In this document: positions 35,801-42,647 of the stretch, piece by piece
Position numbering within the stretch: the stretch's first letter is position 1
How the letters are laid out: every line of letters starts with the position of its first letter
Source of the DNA: Labilibaculum filiforme
GTDB lineage: Bacteria; Bacteroidota; Bacteroidia; Bacteroidales; Marinifilaceae
Direction of reading: 5' to 3'
DNA length: 64,000 nt
Assembly: GCF_002843315.1 (NCBI RefSeq)
Contig: NZ_MVDD01000012.1
Coordinates: 1-64,000, forward strand
Notes under the pieces: model-generated
Databases searched by the model: none
What the model saw: only the letters and a program-made list of their open reading frames with translations
What the model was told of the DNA's origin: nothing
Program-made: the position numbers and the translations under genes

Positions 35801-38237
35801 AACAGATGATGTAAATGCTACGATTCATGCGAATCCAACAGTAAATTTGGGTGCAGACCAGGAAGTTTGTGCTGGTGGAACAATTACATTTGATGCTGGA
35901 AATATTGGAGCGACTTATTTATGGTCTACAGGAGCAACGACTCAGACAATCTCTGTTACCACTTCAGGAAATTACAGCGTAACAATAACCGATGCAAATG
36001 GATGTACCGCTACAGACGATGCAAATGCTACGATTCATGCGAATCCAACAGTAGATTTAGGAATTGATCAGTCAACTTGCGCAGGAAACAGCATCACATT
36101 TGATGCTGGAAATATTGGCGCGACTTATTTATGGAGTACCGGAGCAACTACTCAGACGATTTCTGTTTCAACTTCAGGTAACTATTCAGTAACCATCACT
36201 GACGCCAACGGATGTAGCGCAACAGATGATGCAAATGCAACGATTCATGCCAATCCTCTTGTTGATTTAGGAATTGATCAATCAACTTGTGCAGGAAACA
36301 GCATCACATTTGATGCTGAAAATGCAGGTGCTACTTATGTATGGAGTACCGGAGAAACAACACAAACTATAACAGTTGCAACTTCCGGAAATTACTCGGT
36401 TACAATAACCGATGCCAACGGATGTACTGCAACAGATGATGCAAATGCTACGATCCATGCAAATCCAACAGTAGATTTGGGTGCTGATCAATCATATTGT
36501 GATGAAGATTTGATCGTTCTTGATGCTGGGGTTCAAATTGGTAGTTATTTATGGAATACTGGTGAAACAACACATACAATTACCGTATCCGAAGCAAAAA
36601 CGTACTCTGTTAATTTTACTGATGCCAACGGATGTACTGCAATAGATAGTATCAATGTAGAGTTTTATCCGTCTTTTAATTTTAAATTGTCCTATTCATC
36701 TAATTTGGTTTGTTATGGAGACTCTACGCATATTGAAGGTCCTATACAAGCAGGATATTCGTATCAATGGAATAAAGATGGAACGCAATTAGTAGGGGAA
36801 ACTAATTATTCAATTAAGGCTGGAGATACAGGTTGGTACACTTTAAATATCATTAATGAAAATGGATGTTTTGCTTCTGATAGCATACATGTGGAGATAA
36901 TACATTTACCAAATAATCCTCTTCCAAGTCAGATTGATATGTGTTTTGGGGAATCGGTTCTATTAGATATAGGTGATGGGGAAAGTTTTTTATGGAATGA
37001 TGGAATAACAACTCAGACAAGATTGGCTTATAATAGTGGAGTATATTCTGTTGAAGTTCATGATTCGCATGGATGTATTGGCTATGATTCTGTGAGTGTA
37101 ACTGTTCATGATCTTCCGCTAGTGGACTTGGGACCGGATTTATATATTTGTGAAGGAGAAGAGTTGATCATCGAAGCACCAGTTGGTTATCAAACGGAAT
37201 GGATTCCGGGTGGACAGACAAAAGAAATTTATGTGTACGAAGATGGCGCTTATACTTTGAAAGCTACAGACGAGTTTGGTTGTGTAGGACTTGATGAAAT
37301 TAAAATATTTGTTCATGATAATCCAGAAGTTTATTTAGGACGCGATACTGTAATTGCAGAGGGAACGACTCTTTTACTTGATGCTGGAAGTGGATATGTG
37401 CAATATGAGTGGAATAATCAGGAAAGTTCACAGTTCTTAAAAGTGAATCGCGATGGAGAATATGCGGTAAATGTAATTGATGTACATGGATGTCGAGGAA
37501 ACGGAAAAGTAAAAGTAGCCGTGAATCCAGTCCCAAGCATAAATTTGGGTGGAAGTGCAGGTATTTGTCAAGGTACATCTCTTATGTTGGATCCAGGACA
37601 CTGGGAAAGATATAGTTGGAGTACAGGAGAAACAACAAGAACAATTAATGTGAACAAAACAGGCGATTATATCGTAAGTGTTTGGGATGTATATGGAATA
37701 ATGGGGATAGATACTTTACATGTAGAGGTTTATCCTAGTCCGGAAATAAATTTGACTGCTGATACTTTGAGTTTTTATAAAGGTCAGTCTGTTACAATAG
37801 ATGCTGGCTCTGGTTACTCTTCTTACTATTGGAGTACAGGTTCCGATTGGAGAAGTATTGAGGTGGATCAAGCTGGAGATTATTCTATTCAGGTAACAAA
37901 CAGTTATGGTTGTATTGCACAATCAACAGCTGCGGTTAAATTATTACAACCCAAAATGGTGGTTCCAAATGTATTTACGCCTAACGGAAAAGGTCCAAAT
38001 GAGATTTTTTATCCAGTTTTTAAAGGTGTAGTTACTGATTTTGAATTGTATATTTATTCTCGTTGGGGAGAGCAGTTATTCGAGTTACGAAGAGATGTTG
38101 TTAGTAATAATGAATTGAAATACGATGGATGGAACGGAACCTATAAAGGCGAAGATGCAGAAATTGGGGTTTATGTGTGGATGATTTTTTACGGTGGTAA
38201 AGAACGAGCTCACGGGACAGTAACTTTATTTAGATAA
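26841..38237 (+). CDS. Giant secreted repeat protein with T9SS type B sorting domain (putative adhesin)
   Basis: The protein has 3,798 residues from the ATG at 26841, which gives a clean signal peptide (MKRFLQLIYVTIVIGISSYS); the upstream ATG at 26820 would add seven residues. The N-terminal 900 residues hold a duplicated module: Ig-like (DTTICVGESV / DTIICRDESV), a jelly-roll-like domain (ITNGDFDFG / VENGDFTLG) and a 'GDGSFxN' domain. Then come 33 near-identical 70-residue Ig/PKD-like units (29538-36461), each with two Cys, then about six divergent units, and the sorting domain (VVPNVFTPNGKGPNEIFYPV to GTVTLFR; gliding-motility-associated C-terminal family). It should be exported by T9SS and held at the surface through the downstream PorP/SprF protein. 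Adhesion or matrix function is inferred from architecture. Confidence 0.9.
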   Translation: MKRFLQLIYVTIVIGISSYSGVSQILRPVNDTTICVGESVVLEAQSGSYMYNWSTGQLSPKISVSPVVTTTYNLRVFIPDTGTELITNGDFDFGNTGINSEYIYCPDPVLSSASHSNTQSLWMEGRYAVDSNPQAYHANFSSCNGHSGNSPDKMLIVNGAPDENVVVWSQTITVVPNQYYAFSTWASNVHPTNPARLEFMIDGILMGDYIEPSAGLTCNWEEFYSLWYSGTKTSIKISIVNKNLIRSGNDYALDGISFNPLVEVPDSRTITVLEPAIVDAGADIAICGNEVANLSAVVSNQTGFLWSTSGDGSFSNSSNINSTYTPGSNDVANGSVQLTATANSNSPCGTVSDFLTLTLNPIPFVGFGDNQASCDGGNVILDAQNSGSSYSWNTGETSQTIEVSTAGTYSVEVINAFNCVVTDTVYVGFYENLSIDLGPDRIVCSGEPVVLNAGISGATYLWSTGENTQEIIVYNDGNYSVTVTNSYGCNATDDINVTLVPPPVVDLGPDQVLNTGDVIRLDAGSHYFYVWDDGSRNRYLDVDKPGLYAVRVYDRNGCSAMDMVNIISATGTVPDVTLNDTIICRDESVELYAGNDFLFNWDVDGLSSRVVVSPDSTTTYHLRVFYVDETLELVENGDFTLGRTNFESDYYYCSYARWCRSRSSKYTVSSNTEYFGSDKSDCSGVTGNSSDQMMVIEGGGVNTTVWEQDIDVDADSYYVFALNITNLKSDSFDDFELVINGVVIERFSTNSPCNWDKYQRLVYSDTSNSLNIQINNVSTSGSNNAFALDGISMYKLSEIPLDVTVEVIQHVTADAGPDLAICELGTASLSGGVTNESSFTWRSFGDGSFDNTGILNPNYTPGSADVLNGYVDLELSAQPIIPCVMPALDTVRVDINSNLNVNLGIDQEICEGNTITLDAGNAGGTYLWNTGETTQTIIVNTTGTYSVTVTDVNGCSGTDDIDITVHANPIVDLGADQEECNGNNIMFDAGHPGSTYLWSTGETIQGILVTTSGNYSVVMTDANGCSATDDVNATIHANPLVDLGIDQEICAGNSITFDAGNTGATYLWSTGATTQTITVATSGNYSVTITDANGCTATDDANATIHANPVVDLGIDQSTCAGGTITFDAGNVGATYLWSTGETTQTISVSTSGNYSVTITDANGCSATDDANATIHANPVVDLGIDQEICAGNSITFDAGNIGATYLWSTGETTQTITVATSGNYSVTITDANGCTATDDANATIHANPTVNLGADQEVCAGGTITFDAGNIGATYLWSTGETTQAITVATSGNYSVTITDANGCTATDDANATIHANPVVDLGIDQETCAGNSITFDAGNTGATYLWSTGETTQTITVATSGNYGVTITDANGCSATDDANATIHANPVVDLGIDQETCAGGTITFDAGNTGATYLWSTGATTQTITVATSGNYSVTITDANGCSATDDANATIHANPLVDLGIDQSTCAGGTITFDAGNAGATYLWSTGATTQTITVATSGNYSVTITDANGCTATDDANATIHVNPLVDLGIDQSTCAGGTITFDAGNAGATYLWPTGETTQTITVATSGNYSVTITDANGCSATDDVNATIHVNPVVDLGIDQETCAGGTITFDAGNAGATYLWSTGETTQTITVATSGNYSVAITDANGCTATDDANATIHANPTVNLGADQEICAGGTITFDAGNAGATYLWNTGETTQTIIVNTTGTYSVTVTDVNGCSGTDDIDITVHANPIVDLGADQEECNGNNIMFDAGHPGSTYLWSTGETTQTITVAISGNYSVTITDANGCIATDDANATIHANPTVDLGIDQETCAGGTITFDAGNAGATYLWSTGETTQTITVATSGNYSVTITDANGCTATDDANATIHANPLVDLGIDQSTCAGNSITFDAGNAGATYLWSTGETTQTITVATSGNYSVTITDANGCSATDDADATIHANPVVDLGIDQETCAGGTITFDAENAGATYVWSTGETTQAITVATSGNYLVTITDANGCSATDDANAIIHANPIVNLGSDQETCAGGTITFDAGNAGATYLWSTGETTQTITVSVSGNYSVTITDANGCTATGDANATIHANPLVDLGIDQEICAGGTITFDAGNIGATYLWSTGETTQTITVATSGNYSVTITDANGCTATDDANATIHANPTVNLGADQEVCAGGTITFDAGNVGSTYLWSTGETTQAITVATSGNYSVTITDANGCSATDDVNATIHANPLVDLGIDQSTCAGNSITFDAGNAGATYLWSTGATTQTITVATSGNYSVTITDANGCTATDDANAMIHANPTVDLGIDQETCAGNSITFDAGNIGATYLWSTGETTQTITVATSGTYSVTITDANGCSATDDANATIHANPIVDLGIDQSTCAGNSITFDAGNAGATYLWSTGETTQTITVATSGNYSVTITDANGCTATDDANATIHANPTVNLGADQEICAGGTITFDAGNIGATYLWSTGETTQTITVATSGNYSVTITDANGCTATDDANATIHANPTVNLGADQEICAGGTITFDAGNIGATYLWSTGETTQTITVATSGNYSVTITDANGCTATDDANATIHANPTVDLGIDQETCAGNTITFDAGNIGATYLWSTGETTQTITVATSGNYSVTITDANGCTATDDANATIHANPLVDLGIDQSTCAGNSITFDAENVGATYLWSTGETTQTITVATSGNYSVTITDANGCSATDDANATIHANPLVDLGIDQETCAGNTITFDAGNIGATYLWSTGATTQTITVSASGNYSVSITDANGCTATDDANATIHANPLVDLGIDQSTCAGNSITFDAGNTGATYLWSTGETTQTITVATSGNYSVTITDANGCSATDDANATIHANPVVDLGIDQSTCAGGTITFDAGNIGATYLWSTGATTQTISVSTSGNYSVTITDANGCSATDDANATIHANPLVDLGIDQETCAGNSITFDAGNIGATCLWSTGATTQTITVATSGNYSVTITDANGCTATDDVNATIHANPTVNLGADQEVCAGGTITFDAGNIGATYLWSTGATTQTISVTTSGNYSVTITDANGCTATDDANATIHANPTVDLGIDQSTCAGNSITFDAGNIGATYLWSTGATTQTISVSTSGNYSVTITDANGCSATDDANATIHANPLVDLGIDQSTCAGNSITFDAENAGATYVWSTGETTQTITVATSGNYSVTITDANGCTATDDANATIHANPTVDLGADQSYCDEDLIVLDAGVQIGSYLWNTGETTHTITVSEAKTYSVNFTDANGCTAIDSINVEFYPSFNFKLSYSSNLVCYGDSTHIEGPIQAGYSYQWNKDGTQLVGETNYSIKAGDTGWYTLNIINENGCFASDSIHVEIIHLPNNPLPSQIDMCFGESVLLDIGDGESFLWNDGITTQTRLAYNSGVYSVEVHDSHGCIGYDSVSVTVHDLPLVDLGPDLYICEGEELIIEAPVGYQTEWIPGGQTKEIYVYEDGAYTLKATDEFGCVGLDEIKIFVHDNPEVYLGRDTVIAEGTTLLLDAGSGYVQYEWNNQESSQFLKVNRDGEYAVNVIDVHGCRGNGKVKVAVNPVPSINLGGSAGICQGTSLMLDPGHWERYSWSTGETTRTINVNKTGDYIVSVWDVYGIMGIDTLHVEVYPSPEINLTADTLSFYKGQSVTIDAGSGYSSYYWSTGSDWRSIEVDQAGDYSIQVTNSYGCIAQSTAAVKLLQPKMVVPNVFTPNGKGPNEIFYPVFKGVVTDFELYIYSRWGEQLFELRRDVVSNNELKYDGWNGTYKGEDAEIGVYVWMIFYGGKERAHGTVTLFR
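29612..29850 (+). repeat. 239-bp exact direct repeat, copy 1 (units 1-2)
   Basis: By eye this block is identical to 31922-32160, 2,310 bp (exactly 11 units) away. It covers the unusual variants NTTGTYSVTVTDVNG, ADQEECNGNNIM and HPGSTYLW, found only in units 1-2 and 12-13. Confidence 0.85.
31922..32160 (+). repeat. 239-bp exact direct repeat, copy 2 (units 12-13)
   Basis: This is the second copy of the 29612-29850 block, in register within the array. Flanking units differ, so the match reflects a block transfer or an old large duplication followed by replacement of the neighbours. Confidence 0.85.
34037..34583 (+). repeat. Perfect tandem duplication of a 210-bp unit (2.6 copies)
   Basis: Every base from 34037 to 34373 equals the base 210 positions later, giving 547 bp of exact period. 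Units 23 and 24 are therefore identical even at synonymous sites, the mark of a very recent unit gain or conversion. Confidence 0.88.
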
Positions 38238-39262
38238 TGAGAAACGGACTGAAAATAGTTAGCATTTTTATACTATTATTGAATTCTTTAAACCTGTTTT
38301 CACAGGATGTAGAGTTCTCTCAGTTCTACGCGAATAAAATTTATTTAAATCCAGCATTTGCAGGTTCCGATTATGACCCTAGAATTTCACTTGGATACAG
38401 AAATCAATGGCCCGAATTAAACTCCGCATATATTAGTTATAGTGTGTCCTACGATCAATACGTAAATGCAATTGGTGGTGGTTTTGGATTGCAAATAATG
38501 CAGGATGAACAGGGAGATGGTACAATTAGTACTACAACGGCAAGCGCAATGTATGCATACACACTTCGGGTGTCTCGAGAGTTGTCGATTAAAACAGGCT
38601 TTCAGGTTTCATTTATTGAGCGAAAACTGGATGATACTAATTTTACTTATCCCGACCAAACAGATGAATTTTATATTAATGGGTTAATCAATCCATTTAC
38701 TGGAGAGGGAGCAATTGACCGCTTAAACCGGAGTTATTTTGATTTTTCAACCGGAATGATTGCTTCCTATAAGAATTGGTTTGTTGGATTTGCAGCTCAC
38801 CATGTAACCGAACCAGATGAAACATTTAAGGAGGAAAGTGACTATTCAAAATTACCTAGAAAGTTTACTTTGCATTGCGGAGTTAACGTGCCGGTTTTTC
38901 GAAATGGATTACAGCGATCTGCTTATAGTTTAGCACCTAACTTTTTATTTCAGCAACAAGGAACCAATAAACAATTAAATTATGGATTGTACCTTTCAAA
39001 AGGATCGATAATTTATGGAATGTGGTACAGAGATAATTTAGAGTTGGAATACGATGCAATAATCCTACAATTGGGAATAATTCGCGATTGGTGGCAAGTG
39101 TCTTATAGCTACGATAAAACGGTTTCTAAATTAATACATACCAATACCGGAGCTCACGAGATATCTTTTCTAATGAGATTTAAAAGTAGATCATCGGGAT
39201 CTATGGAAAAAACTCTTCGCAAACGAAGACAAATTGGTAGAATTAAATGTCCGAAGTTTTAA
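38237..39262 (+). CDS. PorP/SprF family outer-membrane protein
   Basis: The 341-residue protein has a signal peptide (residues 1-22, ending NLFSQ) followed by the family hallmark DVEFSQFYANKIYLNPAFAG and a predicted beta barrel (GGGFGLQIMQDEQGDGTIST; FGLQ-, YSVSY-type strands). PorP/SprF proteins act with T9SS to anchor or secrete partners with type B C-terminal domains. Its ATG overlaps the stop of the giant repeat gene (TAATG), so the two are translationally coupled, and it is the evident partner of that adhesin. Nothing appears missing. Confidence 0.92.
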   Translation: MRNGLKIVSIFILLLNSLNLFSQDVEFSQFYANKIYLNPAFAGSDYDPRISLGYRNQWPELNSAYISYSVSYDQYVNAIGGGFGLQIMQDEQGDGTISTTTASAMYAYTLRVSRELSIKTGFQVSFIERKLDDTNFTYPDQTDEFYINGLINPFTGEGAIDRLNRSYFDFSTGMIASYKNWFVGFAAHHVTEPDETFKEESDYSKLPRKFTLHCGVNVPVFRNGLQRSAYSLAPNFLFQQQGTNKQLNYGLYLSKGSIIYGMWYRDNLELEYDAIILQLGIIRDWWQVSYSYDKTVSKLIHTNTGAHEISFLMRFKSRSSGSMEKTLRKRRQIGRIKCPKF

Positions 39263-39279
39263 TGGTAGAAATAATCGAT

Positions 39280-41715
39280 TTAGTAAATCATTTTGTGAAT
39301 AACTTCTATCAATTCTTGTTTGATAATTGGCTTAACAATATAGGCATCAAAGCCCGATTTTAACACCTCTTCTTTTTCGTGAGCTATTGCATAGGCTGTT
39401 TGTGCAATTATTTTTGTGTTGGGTCTGTTTTCCTTAATTAGTTTTAATGTATCGTAACCATTCAAATTAGGCATTTGAAGATCCATAAGAATTAAATCAA
39501 AATTATTTTTCAGGCAAAAGTTAACTGCTAATTCTCCATTTTTAGCAACGATAAGTTCAGCGCCTGTTGGTTTAAGCATTTTTTCTAATAGTTTAAGATT
39601 CACCATATAATCGTCCACAATTAGGATTCTTTTTCCAGTCAATTTATTATTCGAAGTAGAATCATCACTTACTAACGATACGGGTGCTGTATCCTTGTCT
39701 TTCTGATATGGAATACTAATAAAAAAGCTACTTCCTACTCCTACGGTAGATTCTAGCCACATTTTTCCATTTAAAAGTTTAGCTAATTTTTTGGAAATAG
39801 AAAGTCCAAGTCCTGTTCCTCCATATTTTCTTGCATGGGAATCATCCGCTTGTCGGAATCTATTAAAAATTACGCTCTGTTTATCTTCAGAGATTCCAAT
39901 TCCAGTATCTTTTACCGAAAAAATTAATTCATCTTCATCTAATTGACAAGTGACAATGATACTCCCTTTTTCGGTAAATTTTAAGGAGTTTTCAACCAAA
40001 TTGGTAATGATTTGTTTTAAACGAAAAGGATCTGTATAAACAATTGATTGATCATCGCTTAGGCTTATAATGAATTGGAGCTTAATGTGATCCTTTCCTT
40101 TTCCAGTTTTAATTTTTTCGAAGGTTTGATGCAATTCATCGAAAAGCTGATTTAAATTAAAAATAGTCTTGGAGATTTTTAGTTCACCTGATTCTATTTT
40201 CGAAAAATCAATAATGTCATTAATTAAATTTAATAGGGAGTTTCCGCTATTTCGGATATGATTGAAAAATTGTCTTTTAGTCTCGGAAGGTAGTGATTCA
40301 TCTTGTAACAACTCCGAAAATCCAATTATGGCATTCATTGGAGTTCGTATTTCATGAGACATATTAGCCAGAAACGATGATTTTAAACGATCAGATTCTT
40401 GAGCACGATCTTTTGCAATTTCTAATTCTTTTTCCTTCTGGGCACGGATGTCAATCATCCTATTAATTGTTTTCGACATGTCCCGAAATTCAGGAAAATA
40501 CAGATCTTTTGGATCAATTTTTATCGATTTAGTGGATGCTTTCCGAAAGAAATTATTGAAGGAAACGAAGTTTCTATTCATTTTGTCGGAAATGAACTTC
40601 GAAGTAAAATAGAAAATGAGGATAGAAATCCCAATTACAATAATGATTTGATAAATATATCTTAGTACTGTTTCACGTAGTTCAATATGTGCTTTAGCAA
40701 TGCTTTCGTCTATGTCCTTAGTGTAAACACCAGCACCAATTATCCAATCCCAATCATCAACTGTACTTATGTAGGATACTTTAATTCCCTTTTCGGAGGA
40801 CGGATCGCCATATTTAACAAAGCCGTTGCCTTTATTTGTAGCCTGTTCTAAGAGGTTTTCTACATTCTTTCTGCGATGAATATTTTCATATTCACGATAG
40901 TTTTTTCCAATACTTTCTTTGCTATTGTGAAGCAGACAAGTTCCGTCTTTTTTATACACAAAGAAATAATTACCGTCTCCAATATTAATTTGACTAATTC
41001 TACTTAATGCCTCCTTTTGGTTCTCTTCTTGCAGATCATCTAAAAAAGAATAACTACCAAAATACCAATTGTAAGGTTTAAATTTCTTGATGTAAGATAC
41101 TTTCGTGTAAGCGTTATATTTATTTTTTATTTTTTGGGGATTTTCATATTTAGTATAAGCTTCATCCTGATACGTCATTAAATTGACTTCATTTTTAATG
41201 AGATCATTTTTATTTACATCCTGAAAGTTAATTAAATTTCGTCCTTCGTTTTCTTTCGAGAAAGGGTAGAGAACGCCAACCCCCGAAAGAGTATTAATAA
41301 AAACGTATCCTCTTTCGTTCGATAATCGTAACGGATCAATTGCTTGCTTAATTCTTAATTTTATTTCCCGATCGGAGATTTTTCCTTTGTTCTGTTCATA
41401 AATGTTGGAAGCAATAGCATGTGCCTGACTTACAAAGTTTTTGAGTCTGCTTTTTGTTCTGGATTCGGCTTGTGTATTTTGATAATCGATAAAATTGGTG
41501 CACTCTTCCGTTTTATTAATCAACATTATTTTTTGTTGAGCTATTGACTTTGTTCGAAGAGCTTCTGATTCGTTGGTGAATTTTGAGAATTCCTTATAAA
41601 TCCAAACACCTCCAATTCCAACAAGAAAACTTATTGATAATACTAAAAACAGAAAAAAGTAAGCTCTGCTAATGCTCAGGTTATTTTGTTTAGGTTGTAG
41701 TGGCTTGGACTTCAT
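39280..41715 (-). CDS. Hybrid histidine kinase with double Cache sensor
   Basis: The 811-residue inner-membrane protein has transmembrane helices at about 18-40 and 352-371 bounding a periplasmic tandem Cache sensor (first half around ERGYVFINTLSGVGVLYPFS at 134-153, second around GDGNYFFVYKKDGTCLLHNS at 246-265, each closing with a W.WYFGSY/W.WIIGAGVY strand). A HisKA domain (His454, SHEIRTPMNA), ATPase domain (ENSLKFT, DTGIGI, GGTGLGLSI) and receiver (Asp745, LILMDLQMPNLNGYD) follow. Cache domains sense small organic acids or similar ligands. An unknown gene lies 14 nt upstream in the same operon; no partner regulator is adjacent. Confidence 0.92.
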   Translation of the reverse strand: MKSKPLQPKQNNLSISRAYFFLFLVLSISFLVGIGGVWIYKEFSKFTNESEALRTKSIAQQKIMLINKTEECTNFIDYQNTQAESRTKSRLKNFVSQAHAIASNIYEQNKGKISDREIKLRIKQAIDPLRLSNERGYVFINTLSGVGVLYPFSKENEGRNLINFQDVNKNDLIKNEVNLMTYQDEAYTKYENPQKIKNKYNAYTKVSYIKKFKPYNWYFGSYSFLDDLQEENQKEALSRISQINIGDGNYFFVYKKDGTCLLHNSKESIGKNYREYENIHRRKNVENLLEQATNKGNGFVKYGDPSSEKGIKVSYISTVDDWDWIIGAGVYTKDIDESIAKAHIELRETVLRYIYQIIIVIGISILIFYFTSKFISDKMNRNFVSFNNFFRKASTKSIKIDPKDLYFPEFRDMSKTINRMIDIRAQKEKELEIAKDRAQESDRLKSSFLANMSHEIRTPMNAIIGFSELLQDESLPSETKRQFFNHIRNSGNSLLNLINDIIDFSKIESGELKISKTIFNLNQLFDELHQTFEKIKTGKGKDHIKLQFIISLSDDQSIVYTDPFRLKQIITNLVENSLKFTEKGSIIVTCQLDEDELIFSVKDTGIGISEDKQSVIFNRFRQADDSHARKYGGTGLGLSISKKLAKLLNGKMWLESTVGVGSSFFISIPYQKDKDTAPVSLVSDDSTSNNKLTGKRILIVDDYMVNLKLLEKMLKPTGAELIVAKNGELAVNFCLKNNFDLILMDLQMPNLNGYDTLKLIKENRPNTKIIAQTAYAIAHEKEEVLKSGFDAYIVKPIIKQELIEVIHKMIY

Positions 41716-41729
41716 ATTTTAAAATTAAC

Positions 41730-42290
41730 TCAAATTTTAAATTGTGCTATTATTTGATCAAAAATGGGGTTGAATGTTTTAAATCCAGATTCAATTTCAT
41801 TCTTCACCTTTTCATCAATTAAATTGTTCTGATTATCACTTAAAGCAACATATTTATTGATGATATTCAAATCGTAACGTTTCGTTTTCGAGTTGATCGT
41901 AAAATGCGGGATAGTGTGATAAGCTGCTTTTATGGAATATTGATCTTTGTGTATAATTTCTTTTTTAAGCAGAAAATTGTACAAATCTATAAAATGAATT
42001 GAGGAATTGGATAAATACACCCGAAATTCAAAATTTAAAGAAAGAGGTATTTCATAAAAGAAATTGAAATCTTTACTTTCCTGATTTTGGTATTGAATTA
42101 GAATACGGTTCGTATTGATGTTGGTAGGACTATACTCTATGTACCATTCTAAATTTGGAATGGTGTTGAATTCTTTTTTTATTGTGTGAATAATTTTTAT
42201 CCTGGGAAGCGTATTTTGAATAAAGTTTTGATTGCCAGAATATTCCAGGCTAAGTTTTTCAATAGTTGTTGAAGTAAAAGAATATTTCAT
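41730..42290 (-). CDS. Unknown 186-residue protein co-transcribed with a Cache hybrid kinase
   Basis: I do not recognise a family. The protein has no signal peptide or membrane helix, is rich in Asn, Ile, Phe and Tyr, and alternates strand-like and helical stretches (LEWYIEYSPTNINTNRILIQ, SLNFEFRVYLSNSSIHFIDL). It ends 14 nt before the kinase start, so translation is probably coupled. It could be a cytosolic accessory or regulator of that kinase. The gene faces away from the propeller kinase at 42648 across a 357-bp divergent region. Confidence 0.6.
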   Translation of the reverse strand: MKYSFTSTTIEKLSLEYSGNQNFIQNTLPRIKIIHTIKKEFNTIPNLEWYIEYSPTNINTNRILIQYQNQESKDFNFFYEIPLSLNFEFRVYLSNSSIHFIDLYNFLLKKEIIHKDQYSIKAAYHTIPHFTINSKTKRYDLNIINKYVALSDNQNNLIDEKVKNEIESGFKTFNPIFDQIIAQFKI

Positions 42291-42647
42291 AGAATGATTT
42301 TACTTAAGTTGTAGTTAAGAAAACAAAAGAAGTGAATTAATATGAATGCTTTGCATGTTCAGTTTAAAAATAAACCTTTTTATGTTGCAAAATATTTTAA
42401 GTACTATCAATACGAAGCATTTCAATAATTGTTCTTTTTCTCTCTTAAAATTTAAAAGTTAAGTTTCTTAAATATATTTTATAAATTTAACAAGAAAACA
42501 AATTTATGGTTTAAGTGCGGATAAATCGCCTTTGTGTTGTATTTATTTATTATAATTCAATATTGCTAATCTTTAAATGTACTGAAGTTGTTAAACTTGA
42601 CACACTTGACAGGCTTTAAATATATTCATATTTACTATTATTGCAGA
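42291..42647. other. Divergent intergenic region between two signalling genes
   Basis: These 357 bases separate the minus-strand unknown/kinase operon from the plus-strand propeller kinase. On the minus strand TAAATTTG (42506-42499) matches the -7 consensus exactly, though far (about 200 nt) from its gene. I saw no clear plus-strand promoter and no gene. Confidence 0.4.

Larger units (their letters stand above)
29538..36668 (+). repeat. Array of 210-bp coding repeats (33 near-identical units plus one divergent)
   Basis: Unit boundaries recur exactly every 210 bp from 29742 to 36462 (32 units, 6,720 bp, no insertion or deletion); a slightly shorter first unit begins at 29538 and a decayed unit 34 at 36462. 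A typical unit reads NPVVDLGIDQETCAGNSITF, DAGNTGATYLWSTGETTQTI, TVATSGNYSVTITDANGCTA, TDDANATIHA. Variants occur mainly in the header (DLGIDQET, DLGIDQST or NLGADQE; then CAGNS or CAGGT) and in synonymous sites, and they combine freely between units. That mosaic points to frequent recombination or gene conversion inside the array. Confidence 0.97.

Noticed and set aside
29538-36461. Regular direct repeats that could be mistaken for a CRISPR or satellite array
   Set aside because: The 210-bp period is in frame, has no unique spacers, no cas genes are nearby, and it encodes a continuous Ig/PKD-like protein.
36282-36491. Antisense and out-of-frame open frames within the repeat array (also 29987-30175)
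   Set aside because: They arise from the low-complexity composition of the repeat and have no start signals or homology; they are shadows of the large gene.
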